Positions 53,426 to 61,586 of a stretch of DNA of 64,000 nt are shown in pieces. The stretch is from Acidobacteriota bacterium (GTDB lineage Bacteria; Acidobacteriota; Terriglobia; Terriglobales; Acidobacteriaceae). Within the stretch, counting starts at the first letter, position 1. Every line of letters starts with the position of its first letter. The stretch covers positions 43,236-107,235 of the forward strand of contig JAJZIJ010000001.1 of assembly GCA_021810625.1 (NCBI GenBank), in the 5' to 3' direction. The notes beneath the pieces were generated by a model that did not search any database, was not told the origin of the DNA, and saw nothing but the letters and a program-made list of their open reading frames with translations. Made by a program: the position numbers and the translations under genes.

Positions 53426-54919
53426 ATGGGATTTGACCGCAGCAACTTCGAGATGGATCGCAGCCAGCGCCAGCAGCTTGGCTATCAACTCATCGACCGC
53501 ATCAACGATTACTTCTCCAGCCTTACCCATCGCCCGGTACAACAGCCTGCCGGGCAGCGCAGCTTTGCTCTCCTGCAAAACAATCTACCGGAGTTGGGCG
53601 AGGATGCGGCGCGTGTACTCGACGACATTTGCGCGGAACTCATCGACCAGGGCTTTCATGTTCCCAGCGCCAACTATTTTGGCCTGATGAATCCAACGCC
53701 CACTTACATGGCCGTGCTGGCGGAGGCGCTGGTCGCTGCGCTGAATCCACAACTGGCGACGCTGGCGCGTTCGCAACTGGCCTCGAAGATCGAGCATGAG
53801 ACCATCGGCTGGATCGCGCAGCGCGTGGGCTGGCCGCAGGGAGAAAATCAAAGCGAAAATATTGGCGGAACCTTTACCAGCGGCGGCAATGAGGCCAACT
53901 TTAGCGCGCTGGCGCTGGCGCTGACGCACCACTTTCCGCAGATCGTGGATGATGGATTGATCGGCCTGGGCGCACGGCCCGTCTTCTACGCTTCGCGGGA
54001 GTCGCATCACTCGCTGGATAAATCTCTGGGACTGCTCGGCCTGGGTCGCAAGGCGCTCTGCCGCGTTCCCGTCACGCCCGGCGCGGAGATGGATGTTCCC
54101 GCGCTGGAGGCGCAGATTCTTGCGGATAAAGCTGCGGGGTTGTTCCCCCTTGCTGTTATCGGAACAGCGGGCACGACGAGTTCCGGCGCGATTGACCCGC
54201 TGCCTGCGCTGGCCGATCTGTGCGCGCGCCACGCGCTCTGGTTCCATGTGGATGGAGCCTACGGCGGAGCGGCGATCTTCTCCGACAAGCATCGGCATCT
54301 TGTCGCAGGCATGGAGCGCGCAGACTCCATCACCATTGACCCGCACAAATGGCTGGCCATGCCCTTTTCCGCAGGCGTTCTGCTGACGCGGCATTCTGCG
54401 CTGCTGGAGAGTGTCTTTGGCATCGACACGGCGTATCTGCCGAAATCTTCGCACGGCCCGCTGCCTGACTACTTCCGTATCTCGACGCAATGGTCGCGGC
54501 GCATGAACTCGCTGAAATTTTGGCTGACGCTGCGCGTGCATGGCCGCGTCGCCTATGAGGAGATGATCGACCGCCAGCTTCAATTGGCTGTCTATTTGGA
54601 GGAGCAGGTACTCGCGACCGGAAGCTTCGATGTGGCTACGCCGCGCGCGCTAACTATTTTGAATTTCCGCGCGCGTCTGGCGAATGAATTGCATCTGGAT
54701 GAACCCACAACAGCGCGGCTGCATCGCGAGATTGTCAGCACACTCACCGAAGATGGCGAGCATTGGATTTCCACCTCGCGTATCAATGGAGAAAGCGTTC
54801 TGCGAATGATGATTATCAGCTACCTGACGCGGGCGGAACATGTGGATGCGCTGGTGGCAAAGCTACGAACATCGGCGCAGCAGGCAGCCGAAGCGATGGG
54901 GCTGCTGAAACCACGCTGA
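53426..54919 (+). CDS. Group II pyridoxal-dependent decarboxylase
   Basis: A PLP enzyme of the glutamate/aromatic-amino-acid/aspartate decarboxylase family, 497 residues. Marks are HVPSANYFGLMNPTP, GTFTSGGNEANFSAL, the PLP-stacking His in ASRESHHSLDKS, WFHVDGAYGGAA and the Schiff-base lysine in TIDPHKWLAMP. The substrate cannot be told from sequence alone; aspartate, glutamate or aromatic amino acids are all possible. It ends exactly where the convergent Rrf2 gene ends. Confidence 0.9.
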   Translation: MGFDRSNFEMDRSQRQQLGYQLIDRINDYFSSLTHRPVQQPAGQRSFALLQNNLPELGEDAARVLDDICAELIDQGFHVPSANYFGLMNPTPTYMAVLAEALVAALNPQLATLARSQLASKIEHETIGWIAQRVGWPQGENQSENIGGTFTSGGNEANFSALALALTHHFPQIVDDGLIGLGARPVFYASRESHHSLDKSLGLLGLGRKALCRVPVTPGAEMDVPALEAQILADKAAGLFPLAVIGTAGTTSSGAIDPLPALADLCARHALWFHVDGAYGGAAIFSDKHRHLVAGMERADSITIDPHKWLAMPFSAGVLLTRHSALLESVFGIDTAYLPKSSHGPLPDYFRISTQWSRRMNSLKFWLTLRVHGRVAYEEMIDRQLQLAVYLEEQVLATGSFDVATPRALTILNFRARLANELHLDEPTTARLHREIVSTLTEDGEHWISTSRINGESVLRMMIISYLTRAEHVDALVAKLRTSAQQAAEAMGLLKPR

Positions 54920-55378
54920 CTACAAGGATGGCGTGGGTTCAGGCTTTTCCTGCGTCGCCGTGGCCTTGGCGTTCTTTTTGCTTATTTTCTTCACGAGTTG
55001 ATTCAACGTAACCGAATCCAGTTCCGCTTCCAAGGCGCGGCGCGATTTGCGAAAAACAGATTGCATGGCATCAACCAGCAGCTTATTTTCTGGCGTCTTC
55101 TGCGACCCGCAATGGAAGAGTTCGCCCGGCTCCAATGCGCGGTGGATATCGCCCAGCGTGATCTGTTTGGGCGAACGCAAGAGGCGCGATCCGCCCGATG
55201 GCCCCTTGGAGCTGGAGACCAGCTTGGCCGCGTGGAGAGCGGCCAGCATTCGCCGAATCACAACCGCATTGGTCTGCATGTTGGCGGCCAGCGATTGGGA
55301 GGTGTGCGCCTTCTCCGGCTCCAGCGCCATTCGCATCAGCGCTTCCATTCCCATCGCAAATCGAGTGTTCACAGCCAT
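54920..55378 (-). CDS. Rrf2 family transcriptional regulator
   Basis: A 152-residue winged-helix regulator: FAMGMEALMRMALEP at the start, then SQSLAANMQTNAVVIRRMLAALHAAKLV (recognition helix) and the wing SSSKGPSGGSRLLRSPKQITLGDIHRALEP. Iron-sulfur members have three conserved cysteines near residues 90-105; here only one Cys is present (LFHCGSQ), so it probably senses something other than a cluster, as in YwnA-like members. The C-terminal tail is Lys/Thr/Pro-rich. The stop codons of this gene and the decarboxylase abut with no base between. Confidence 0.88.
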   Translation of the reverse strand: MAVNTRFAMGMEALMRMALEPEKAHTSQSLAANMQTNAVVIRRMLAALHAAKLVSSSKGPSGGSRLLRSPKQITLGDIHRALEPGELFHCGSQKTPENKLLVDAMQSVFRKSRRALEAELDSVTLNQLVKKISKKNAKATATQEKPEPTPSL

Positions 55379-55481
55379 GCGCGTATCCCTACCGTAGATT
55401 ATCGCCGGATGCTCGATTTTCCGCCAAAGAAAATCTCTCCAGTGCTACCATCTAATTTTTGAACGTAGAAGCGGAGACCCT

Positions 55482-56279
55482 TTGCAGATTCTTTTTGTTG
55501 GAGATATTTTTGGCAACGCCGGACGCAAAATCGTGCGGGCACATCTGAAGCATGTGCTGGAAACCAACGCCGTCGATCTGGTCGTCATCAACGCGGAAAA
55601 TGCCGCAGGTGGCTTTGGCGTAACGCCGTCCATCGCCGATGAATTGTTTTCCCTCGGCGCGCACGTTCTTACATCGGGCAATCACATCTGGGACAAACGC
55701 GAAATTATCGACTGGATGAACAGCGCGCCTGCCGAAAGCCACGAGCGCCCGCGCCGCCTGCTGCGTCCGGCCAACTACGCGCCCGGAACGCCTGGGCATG
55801 GCGTCTATGAAGGAACCCTGCCCAATGGCACGGCTTATGCCGTCATCAACCTGCAAGGGCGGGTCTTCATGGCCAACAGCGATGATCCCTTCCGCGCGAT
55901 GGATGCCCTGCTGTCGCAGATCAAGGCCCGCGTGATTCTTGTGGACTTTCACGCCGAAGCGACCTCGGAAAAAGTCGCGCTGGGCTGGTATCTGGATGGC
56001 CGCGTGACGGCGGTACTCGGCACGCATACGCATATCCCCACGGCGGATGCGAGAATTCTTCCGCAAGGAACGGCCTTCCAGACCGATGTCGGCATGAGCG
56101 GCCCCTACGACAGCGTGATTGGCGTGGAGACGGAAAAAGTGGTGCAGCGCTTTCTGAACGGAATGCCCGCGAAGTTTGAACCGGCCAGGGAAAATCCCAA
56201 GATGTGCGCCGCGCTCATCACCTGCGATGCTGTTACCGGGCGCGCACAGGCCATTCGCCATCTCATGCTCGGCGAATGA
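55482..56279 (+). CDS. YmdB-family metallophosphoesterase
   Basis: A 265-residue two-metal phosphoesterase of the YmdB family (2',3'-cyclic nucleotide phosphodiesterase-like). Marks are the metal ligands in ILFVGDIFGNAGR, INAENAAGGFG, LTSGNHIWD, VDFHAEATSEKVALGW and LGTHTHIPTAD, plus QTDVGMSGPYDSVIG. The start is TTG with GGAG 7 bases upstream; no ATG fits the family's N-terminus. In Bacillus the family affects biofilm and sporulation choices; in this organism its role is unknown. Confidence 0.92.
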   Translation: MQILFVGDIFGNAGRKIVRAHLKHVLETNAVDLVVINAENAAGGFGVTPSIADELFSLGAHVLTSGNHIWDKREIIDWMNSAPAESHERPRRLLRPANYAPGTPGHGVYEGTLPNGTAYAVINLQGRVFMANSDDPFRAMDALLSQIKARVILVDFHAEATSEKVALGWYLDGRVTAVLGTHTHIPTADARILPQGTAFQTDVGMSGPYDSVIGVETEKVVQRFLNGMPAKFEPARENPKMCAALITCDAVTGRAQAIRHLMLGE

Positions 56280-56311
56280 ATGGGGGATTCATCCGCGTAG
56301 CGTGAACAAGC

Positions 56312-57481
56312 CTACAGCACCAGCTTGGCGATGGTCGCCAGTTGCATGTTGGATGTACCTTCGTAGATTTTTCCGATCTTGGCATCCCGGAAAAATTTCT
56401 CCACGGGATAGTCCTTCACGAATCCATAGCCGCCAAAGATTTCCACGGCAAGACCCGCCACGCGCTCGGCCACATGGGAGACAAAATACTTGGTCATCGC
56501 GGCCTCTTTGACAAAGTCCTGTCTGGCATCCTTCAGGCGCGCAGCGTTGTAGACCATCAATCGCGCAGCCTCAATCTCGGTCGCCATCTCTGCCAACTGG
56601 AACTGAACGGCCTGAAACTCCGCAATCGCCTTCCCAAATTGCCTGCGCTCTTTGGCGTAGCGCGCCGCATGATTCCACGCCCCCTGCGCCAATCCCAGCA
56701 TCTGCGCGCCAATGCCGATGCGACCTTCATTGAGCGTTTCAATGGCGATCTTGTAGCCCTTGCCCGATTCGCCCAACAGATTTTTCGCAGGCACATGGCA
56801 GTCATCGAGAATCACTTCACAGGTGCTGGATGCGCGAATGCCCAGTTTGTCTTCCTTTTTTCCGAGAGAAAATCCTGGCGTACTTTTCTCCACCAGAAAT
56901 GCGGTGATGCCCTTGTAGCCCGCCGCCGTATCCAGCGTGGCGAAGACGAGAAACAAATTCGCCTCCTTCGCATTGCTGATCCAGAGTTTTTGACCGTTGA
57001 GCACATACTGGTCGCCGCGCTTCTCCGCGCGCGTTTGCAGCGCGAAGGCATCAGAGCCAGAGACCGCCTCGCTGAGCGCATACGCTCCCACCCATTCCGT
57101 AGCCAGTCGGGGAAGATATCGCTGCTTCTGCTCCTCCGTTGCCCAACGCAGCAAGGCATTCGCGCAGAGCGTATTCTGTACATCGACCAGCACGCCCACG
57201 GAAGGGTCTACGCTGGAGATTTCCTCAATGGCCAGAATGGACTCAAAAAAGCTGCCGCCAGAGCCGCCATAGGCCTCTGGAATCTCAATGCCCATCAGCC
57301 CAAGCTCGAAAAGCTGGCGAATCAGCCCCGCGTCCATCTTCTGCTGCTCATCCATTGCATGTACCAGCGGCGTGATGGTTTCCCGCGCAAACTGCCGCAC
57401 GGTATCTCGAAAGAGATGTTCGTCTTCGCTGAGATGTTTTCGTGGGCCGGGCACGGAGGCTGAAGAAGAAATGGGAAGCAT
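56312..57481 (-). CDS. Acyl-CoA dehydrogenase (short/branched-chain type)
   Basis: A flavoenzyme that introduces the alpha-beta double bond in acyl-CoA. The 389-residue protein has FESILAIEEISSVDPSVGV, AYALSEAVSGSDAFAL and LWISNAKEA in the FAD and substrate region, RRQFGKAIAEFQAVQF, and the C-terminal catalytic base Glu in KIYEGTSNMQL (position typical of short- and branched-chain enzymes). No electron-transfer flavoprotein or thiolase genes adjoin, so the pathway (fatty acid or branched-chain amino acid breakdown) is undecided. Confidence 0.92.
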   Translation of the reverse strand: MLPISSSASVPGPRKHLSEDEHLFRDTVRQFARETITPLVHAMDEQQKMDAGLIRQLFELGLMGIEIPEAYGGSGGSFFESILAIEEISSVDPSVGVLVDVQNTLCANALLRWATEEQKQRYLPRLATEWVGAYALSEAVSGSDAFALQTRAEKRGDQYVLNGQKLWISNAKEANLFLVFATLDTAAGYKGITAFLVEKSTPGFSLGKKEDKLGIRASSTCEVILDDCHVPAKNLLGESGKGYKIAIETLNEGRIGIGAQMLGLAQGAWNHAARYAKERRQFGKAIAEFQAVQFQLAEMATEIEAARLMVYNAARLKDARQDFVKEAAMTKYFVSHVAERVAGLAVEIFGGYGFVKDYPVEKFFRDAKIGKIYEGTSNMQLATIAKLVL

Positions 57482-57517
57482 TGCTTTTCCTCAAATGCAG
57501 GCTGATGAAAGGAGCAG

Positions 57518-60500
57518 CTATTGCATGGAAGTATGTGCCGCAAACCACTTCCGCGCCCGCTCCTGCACCAGGGATATGCCTGCCGGAGTCAGGTGAGAAG
57601 CCGCTTTGTCGCGATCCTGAGCGACATCTTCCTGTTTCATCCCGTCGATTTTTCCTGCCGCAGCCAGGTCAAACCAGAAATAGGCCTTGGCGTAATCCTG
57701 GGGCACCCCTTGCCCTTCGGAATAGAACGTTCCCAGTCGGTACATGGCAGCGGCAACCCCCTGATCGGCGGCCTTGCGGTACCAGTTCGCAGCCTGCACA
57801 TAATCCTGCGTGACCCCTTGACCTTTGTCGTACAGCATCCCCAGATCCCCCTCCGCAGAGGCATCTCCCTGCATGGCGGCTTTGCGATACCAGACGGCTG
57901 CCTCTCTGTCATCCTGCGCTACTCCCTGCCCACTCGCGAAAAGATGACCCATGAAATCCTCGGCTGCCGCTCCGCCCTGTGCGGCAGCCTTGCTGCACCA
58001 CGTCGCCGCTTGCGTATAATCCTTCGGTACGCCCTGACCGCTGTAGTAGAGCGTCGCCAGACTAAACTGCGCGTCGGGATTCCCCTGCGCAGCGGCCTTG
58101 CTGTACCAGGATGCCGCCTGTGTGACATCCTGTGGCACGCCATTCCCCGTGTAATAGAGCGTTCCCAATCGGTATTCCGCGTCGGGATTCCCTTGATCGG
58201 CAGCCTTGTTGTACCAAGAGACCGCCTGCGCCATGTCTTTCGACACACCCTGGCCATTGTCGTACATGACACCCAGGCCGTATTGCGCGAGCGCGAACCC
58301 CTGCTCTGCGGCTTTGCGATACCAAAAAATTGCTTGTGCCTGATCCTGCTGTACGCCTTCGCCCTTGTCGTACAACAAACTCAGATTGAATTCCGCGTCG
58401 GTATTTCCCTGATCGGCAGCCTTATGAAACCACGCCGCCGCCTGTGCGGAATCCTGCGGCACGCCATTGCCTTTGTAATAGAGGGTTCCCAGCGTGAATT
58501 GCGCCTCGGCCCCCCCCTGCTCTGCGGCTTTGCGATACCAGGAGATCGCCTGCGCAAAATTCTGCGGCACGCCCTCCCCCTGGGCATACATCACGCCCAG
58601 GCTGTATTCCGCATCGGCGCTTCCCTGCGCGGAAGCCTTGCGGTACCAGGAGATCGCCTGCGCCATGTCCTGGGGCACCCCTTCGCCACTGTAGTAGAGG
58701 CGACCCATCGCATATTCTGCGTTGGCGTTCCCCTGATCGGCTGCCTTGCCGTACCAAGTCATCGCCTGTGCGGGGTCTTTCTGTATCCCATTCCCCGCCG
58801 CATACATCACGCCCAGGCTGTACTCTGCATTGGCATCGCCCTGATCCGCAGCCTTGCGATACCAGGTGGCCGCTTGCGCATAATCCTGGGGCACGCCTTC
58901 GCCGCTGTAATAGAGCGTTCCCAGTCCATACATGGCAGCAGTATCGCCCTGGTCGGCTGCCTTGTTGTACCAAGTCATCGCTTTTGCGTAATCCTGGGGC
59001 ACGCCCTGGCCTTTGGCGTACATCACGCCCAGATTGTATTGCGCAGACGCATCGCCCTGGTCGGCTGCCTTGTTGTACCAATCGGCGGCTTTGGCACGAT
59101 CCTGTGCTGGCACGCCTTGTCCGCGAAAATACAGGGTTCCCAGCGCATATTCCGCATGGGCATCGCCCTGATCCGCAGCCTTGCGGTACCAAATTGCTGC
59201 CTGGGCATAGTCTTGCTGCGCGCCCTGGCCCTTGGCGTACAGCACACCTAGGTTATATTGTGCAGCCACATTCCCCTGGGTAGCAGCCTTGCTATACCAA
59301 GTGAACGCCTGGGCATAATCCTGCAGCACACCTTTCCCTTGATAAAAGAGCGTCCCCAAACTGTATTCCGCTTTGGCGTTTCCTTGTACGGCGGCCTTGC
59401 GATACCAGGAGACCGCTTGCGTTATATCCTGCGGCACGCCTTCGCCGCTAAAATAAAGTTGGCCCAACGCATATTCCGCATCGGCATTTCCTTGAGCGGC
59501 GGCCTTGTTATACCAGGAGAGCGCCTGCGCGGGATCTTGCTGAACTCCATTCCCTGTCGCGTACATCACGCCCAGCGCATATTCCGCATTGGCATTACCC
59601 TGGTTAATGGCTTTGTGGTACCAGTCCAGCGCTTTTGTGTAATCCTGGGGCACGCCCTGGCCGTTGTAATACAGCGTTCCCAGACTGTACATGGCAGCGG
59701 CATTGCCCTGATCTGCGGCTTTGCTGTACCAGGTCATCGCTTTCGTATAATCCTGAGGCACCCCCTGACCTTTGGCGTACATCGTGCCCAGACTGTACTG
59801 TGCAGGAACAAGCCCCTGCTCAGCGGCCTTGCCATACCAATCAGCGGCTTTGGCATAATTCGGGGCTGGCATGCCTTGTCCACGGAAATACAAGGTTCCC
59901 AGCGCATATTGCGCATCCGAATCGCCCACATCGGCAGCCTTGCTGTACCAGATCATTGCTTTTGCATAATCCTGCGGAACGCCCTGACCTCTGGTGTATA
60001 AAACGCCCAGATTGTACTCTGCATCCACATGTCCCTGGTCGGCTGCCTTGCGATACCAATCGGCTGCCTGAGCATAATCCTGAGGCGCACCCTGACCCTT
60101 GTAATAAAACATTCCAAGACCGTACTGCGCATCGGCATTCCCTTGGGCGGCGGCCTTGTTATACAAAATGACTGCCTGCGTGTAATCCTGGGGCACGCCC
60201 TGACCCTTGGCATACATTCGACCCAGATTGTATTGCGCATCGGCCAGTCCCTGCGCGGCTGCCCGGCTATACCAGGTGGCTGCCTGCGTCAAATCCTGCG
60301 GCATTCCCTGGCCGTTGAAGTAGAGCGTTCCCAGACCGTATTGCGCATCGGCCAGCCCCTGCTCTGCGGCCTTGCGATACCAGGTGGCTGATTGAACATA
60401 GTCCTGCGGCACGCCCTGACCATTGAAGTAGAGCGCTCCAAGATTGGACTCTGCCTGGGCATTTCCCTGATCCGCAGCCTTGCGATACCAAGTGGCCGCT

Positions 60501-60700
60501 TGCGCAGAATCCTGCGGCACGCCCTGGCCGAGGTCATAGAGCAGGCCGAGGCTCGTCTCTGCCTGCGGATCTCCCGCCTGCGCCTTCGCCAGTAAGGCCG
60601 GATCAACACCCTGGGTCTGCGCATGGGCCGAGAGGCACACCACGCCCAGCATCAGTGTCCACACCCATCGCAGATGTATGAAATGTCGTCGAATAGGCAT
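57518..60700 (-). CDS. Giant Sel1-like repeat protein (27 repeats), exported
   Basis: A 1060-residue protein with a signal peptide (MPIRRHFIHLRWVWTLMLGVVCLSAHAQ) and 27 tandem Sel1/TPR-like repeats of 36 residues from residue 44 to ~1017, consensus N.DAEY.LG.LY..GQGVPQDY.QA..WYRKAADQG. Two repeats (7th and 14th) have 37 residues. Such solenoids bind other proteins; the partner here is unknown. A short C-terminal segment (DKAASHLTPAGISLVQERARKWF) caps the array. The ATG at 60700 starts the signal peptide; an upstream ATG at 60751 does not. Repeats 6-12 and 13-19 look like copies of one 253-residue block. Confidence 0.93.
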   Translation of the reverse strand: MPIRRHFIHLRWVWTLMLGVVCLSAHAQTQGVDPALLAKAQAGDPQAETSLGLLYDLGQGVPQDSAQAATWYRKAADQGNAQAESNLGALYFNGQGVPQDYVQSATWYRKAAEQGLADAQYGLGTLYFNGQGMPQDLTQAATWYSRAAAQGLADAQYNLGRMYAKGQGVPQDYTQAVILYNKAAAQGNADAQYGLGMFYYKGQGAPQDYAQAADWYRKAADQGHVDAEYNLGVLYTRGQGVPQDYAKAMIWYSKAADVGDSDAQYALGTLYFRGQGMPAPNYAKAADWYGKAAEQGLVPAQYSLGTMYAKGQGVPQDYTKAMTWYSKAADQGNAAAMYSLGTLYYNGQGVPQDYTKALDWYHKAINQGNANAEYALGVMYATGNGVQQDPAQALSWYNKAAAQGNADAEYALGQLYFSGEGVPQDITQAVSWYRKAAVQGNAKAEYSLGTLFYQGKGVLQDYAQAFTWYSKAATQGNVAAQYNLGVLYAKGQGAQQDYAQAAIWYRKAADQGDAHAEYALGTLYFRGQGVPAQDRAKAADWYNKAADQGDASAQYNLGVMYAKGQGVPQDYAKAMTWYNKAADQGDTAAMYGLGTLYYSGEGVPQDYAQAATWYRKAADQGDANAEYSLGVMYAAGNGIQKDPAQAMTWYGKAADQGNANAEYAMGRLYYSGEGVPQDMAQAISWYRKASAQGSADAEYSLGVMYAQGEGVPQNFAQAISWYRKAAEQGGAEAQFTLGTLYYKGNGVPQDSAQAAAWFHKAADQGNTDAEFNLSLLYDKGEGVQQDQAQAIFWYRKAAEQGFALAQYGLGVMYDNGQGVSKDMAQAVSWYNKAADQGNPDAEYRLGTLYYTGNGVPQDVTQAASWYSKAAAQGNPDAQFSLATLYYSGQGVPKDYTQAATWCSKAAAQGGAAAEDFMGHLFASGQGVAQDDREAAVWYRKAAMQGDASAEGDLGMLYDKGQGVTQDYVQAANWYRKAADQGVAAAMYRLGTFYSEGQGVPQDYAKAYFWFDLAAAGKIDGMKQEDVAQDRDKAASHLTPAGISLVQERARKWFAAHTSMQ

Positions 60701-60871
60701 GACACCTGAACCGTAACAGACGTATGGGAGATTTCGCCAGAAACCTTCCAAGGGGTTCCTTACAAGTAAGCCTCAGTCATGAAACACGAAATATGGAACG
60801 CTATACGAAATCATACATGCAACCGTCCTGTTCCATGCGGACATTTGGACGCTGCAAGACTCAAATCGTGA

Positions 60872-60948
60872 TGGTCGGGGCGGAGGGATTCGAACCCCCG
60901 ACCCTCTGCTCCCAAAGCAGATGCGCTACCAGACTGCGCTACGCCCCG
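60872..60948 (-). tRNA. tRNA-Pro (anticodon UGG)
   Basis: On the minus strand the acceptor stem CGGGGCG pairs with CGCCCCG, followed by discriminator A and an encoded CCA (60872-60874). The D-loop region AGCGCAGTCTGGTAGCGC, anticodon stem-loop CTGCTTTGGGAGCAG with anticodon TGG, and T-arm GGGGGTTCGAATCCCTC are all in place. Confidence 0.97.
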
Positions 60949-61099
60949 ACAACTCTCTGCATTGTATCGTAGCTTTTGGCCTGCCGAATATATGCAACGA
61001 GGCCAGCCACTCTCCCCTTCCGCAGTTGCCGTCAGCAAATACGAGTGCCATCGGCGCGTTGTTGCGCCTTTGTTAGGGAAGCTCTGCACAAGTCGGAAC

Positions 61100-61239
61100 T
61101 TTGAAGGGGCGGGACTTTAATCCCGTCCAGGCTGCTGAAAAACCCACTATTGTTCGAGGATGTTGCCGCGTTTTGAAGGGGACGGGCTTCAGCCCGTACA
61201 TAAGTCCTATAACACCAGGTGGGCTTTAGCCCCTGAGGG
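61100..61239. repeat. Second cluster of dispersed palindromic repeats
   Basis: Three units shared with the cluster after lysS: TTTGAAGGGGCGGGACTTTA followed by ATCCCGTCC (61100-61128), TTGAAGGGGACGGGCTTCAG followed by CCCG (61173-61196) and GGGCTTTAGCCCCTGAGGG (61221-61239). Confidence 0.85.
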
Positions 61240-61472
61240 ACAACCGTGGAACTCGATCAGAGCTTCCTTACTCCACGGACTTCCAGCAGAACAATAAAGC
61301 CGAGATTTTCATGGGAAAACCAGAAAACCTGTGCTATAAAAATACAGGCATCATTCTTACGTGCTGAGTGTCACGTCTTCGCGTGACGTGGAACACGTTC
61401 TCCTCGCCCCTGTGGAGTTTCAGTCGGGGTTTAATTTAGGAGCTGCGCGTGGGGTATTTCTGGGGTGCCCCA

Positions 61473-61500
61473 GAGCCTGCCCTGAGCTTGTCGAAGGGTC
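61473..61500. repeat. Dispersed repeat GCCTGCCCTGAGCTTGTCGAAGG
   Basis: The text GAGCCTGCCCTGAGCTTG followed by TCGAAGGGTC matches a short dispersed intergenic sequence I know from many bacterial genomes. Only one copy is in this window, so its repeat status rests on prior knowledge. Confidence 0.45.
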
Positions 61501-61586
61501 TCGATTTTGAGACCTGGGAATTACATGACCCGCCACTCCATTGATTTTGCGGGCAATACATATTCGATTTTGAAAGGCCTTCTGCC

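Larger units (their letters stand above)
60949..61586. other. Intergenic region with repeats
   Basis: About 640 bases without a supported gene. Besides the repeats at 61100-61239 and 61473-61500, it holds a small hairpin GTCACG/CGTGAC (61370-61375 with 61382-61387). I see no further structure. A ribosome binding site for the beta-helix gene may be GAAAGG near 61571. Confidence 0.5.

Noticed and set aside
57521..59251. A 576-codon open frame on the + strand opposite the Sel1 gene
   Set aside because: It is the antisense shadow of a 108-bp codon-periodic repeat; the minus strand has the signal peptide and the true Sel1 consensus.
57518..60600. Regular ~108-bp repeats that could suggest a CRISPR or satellite array
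   Set aside because: The repeats are coding, have no unique spacers, and vary as protein repeats do. No CRISPR array or cas gene was seen anywhere in the window.
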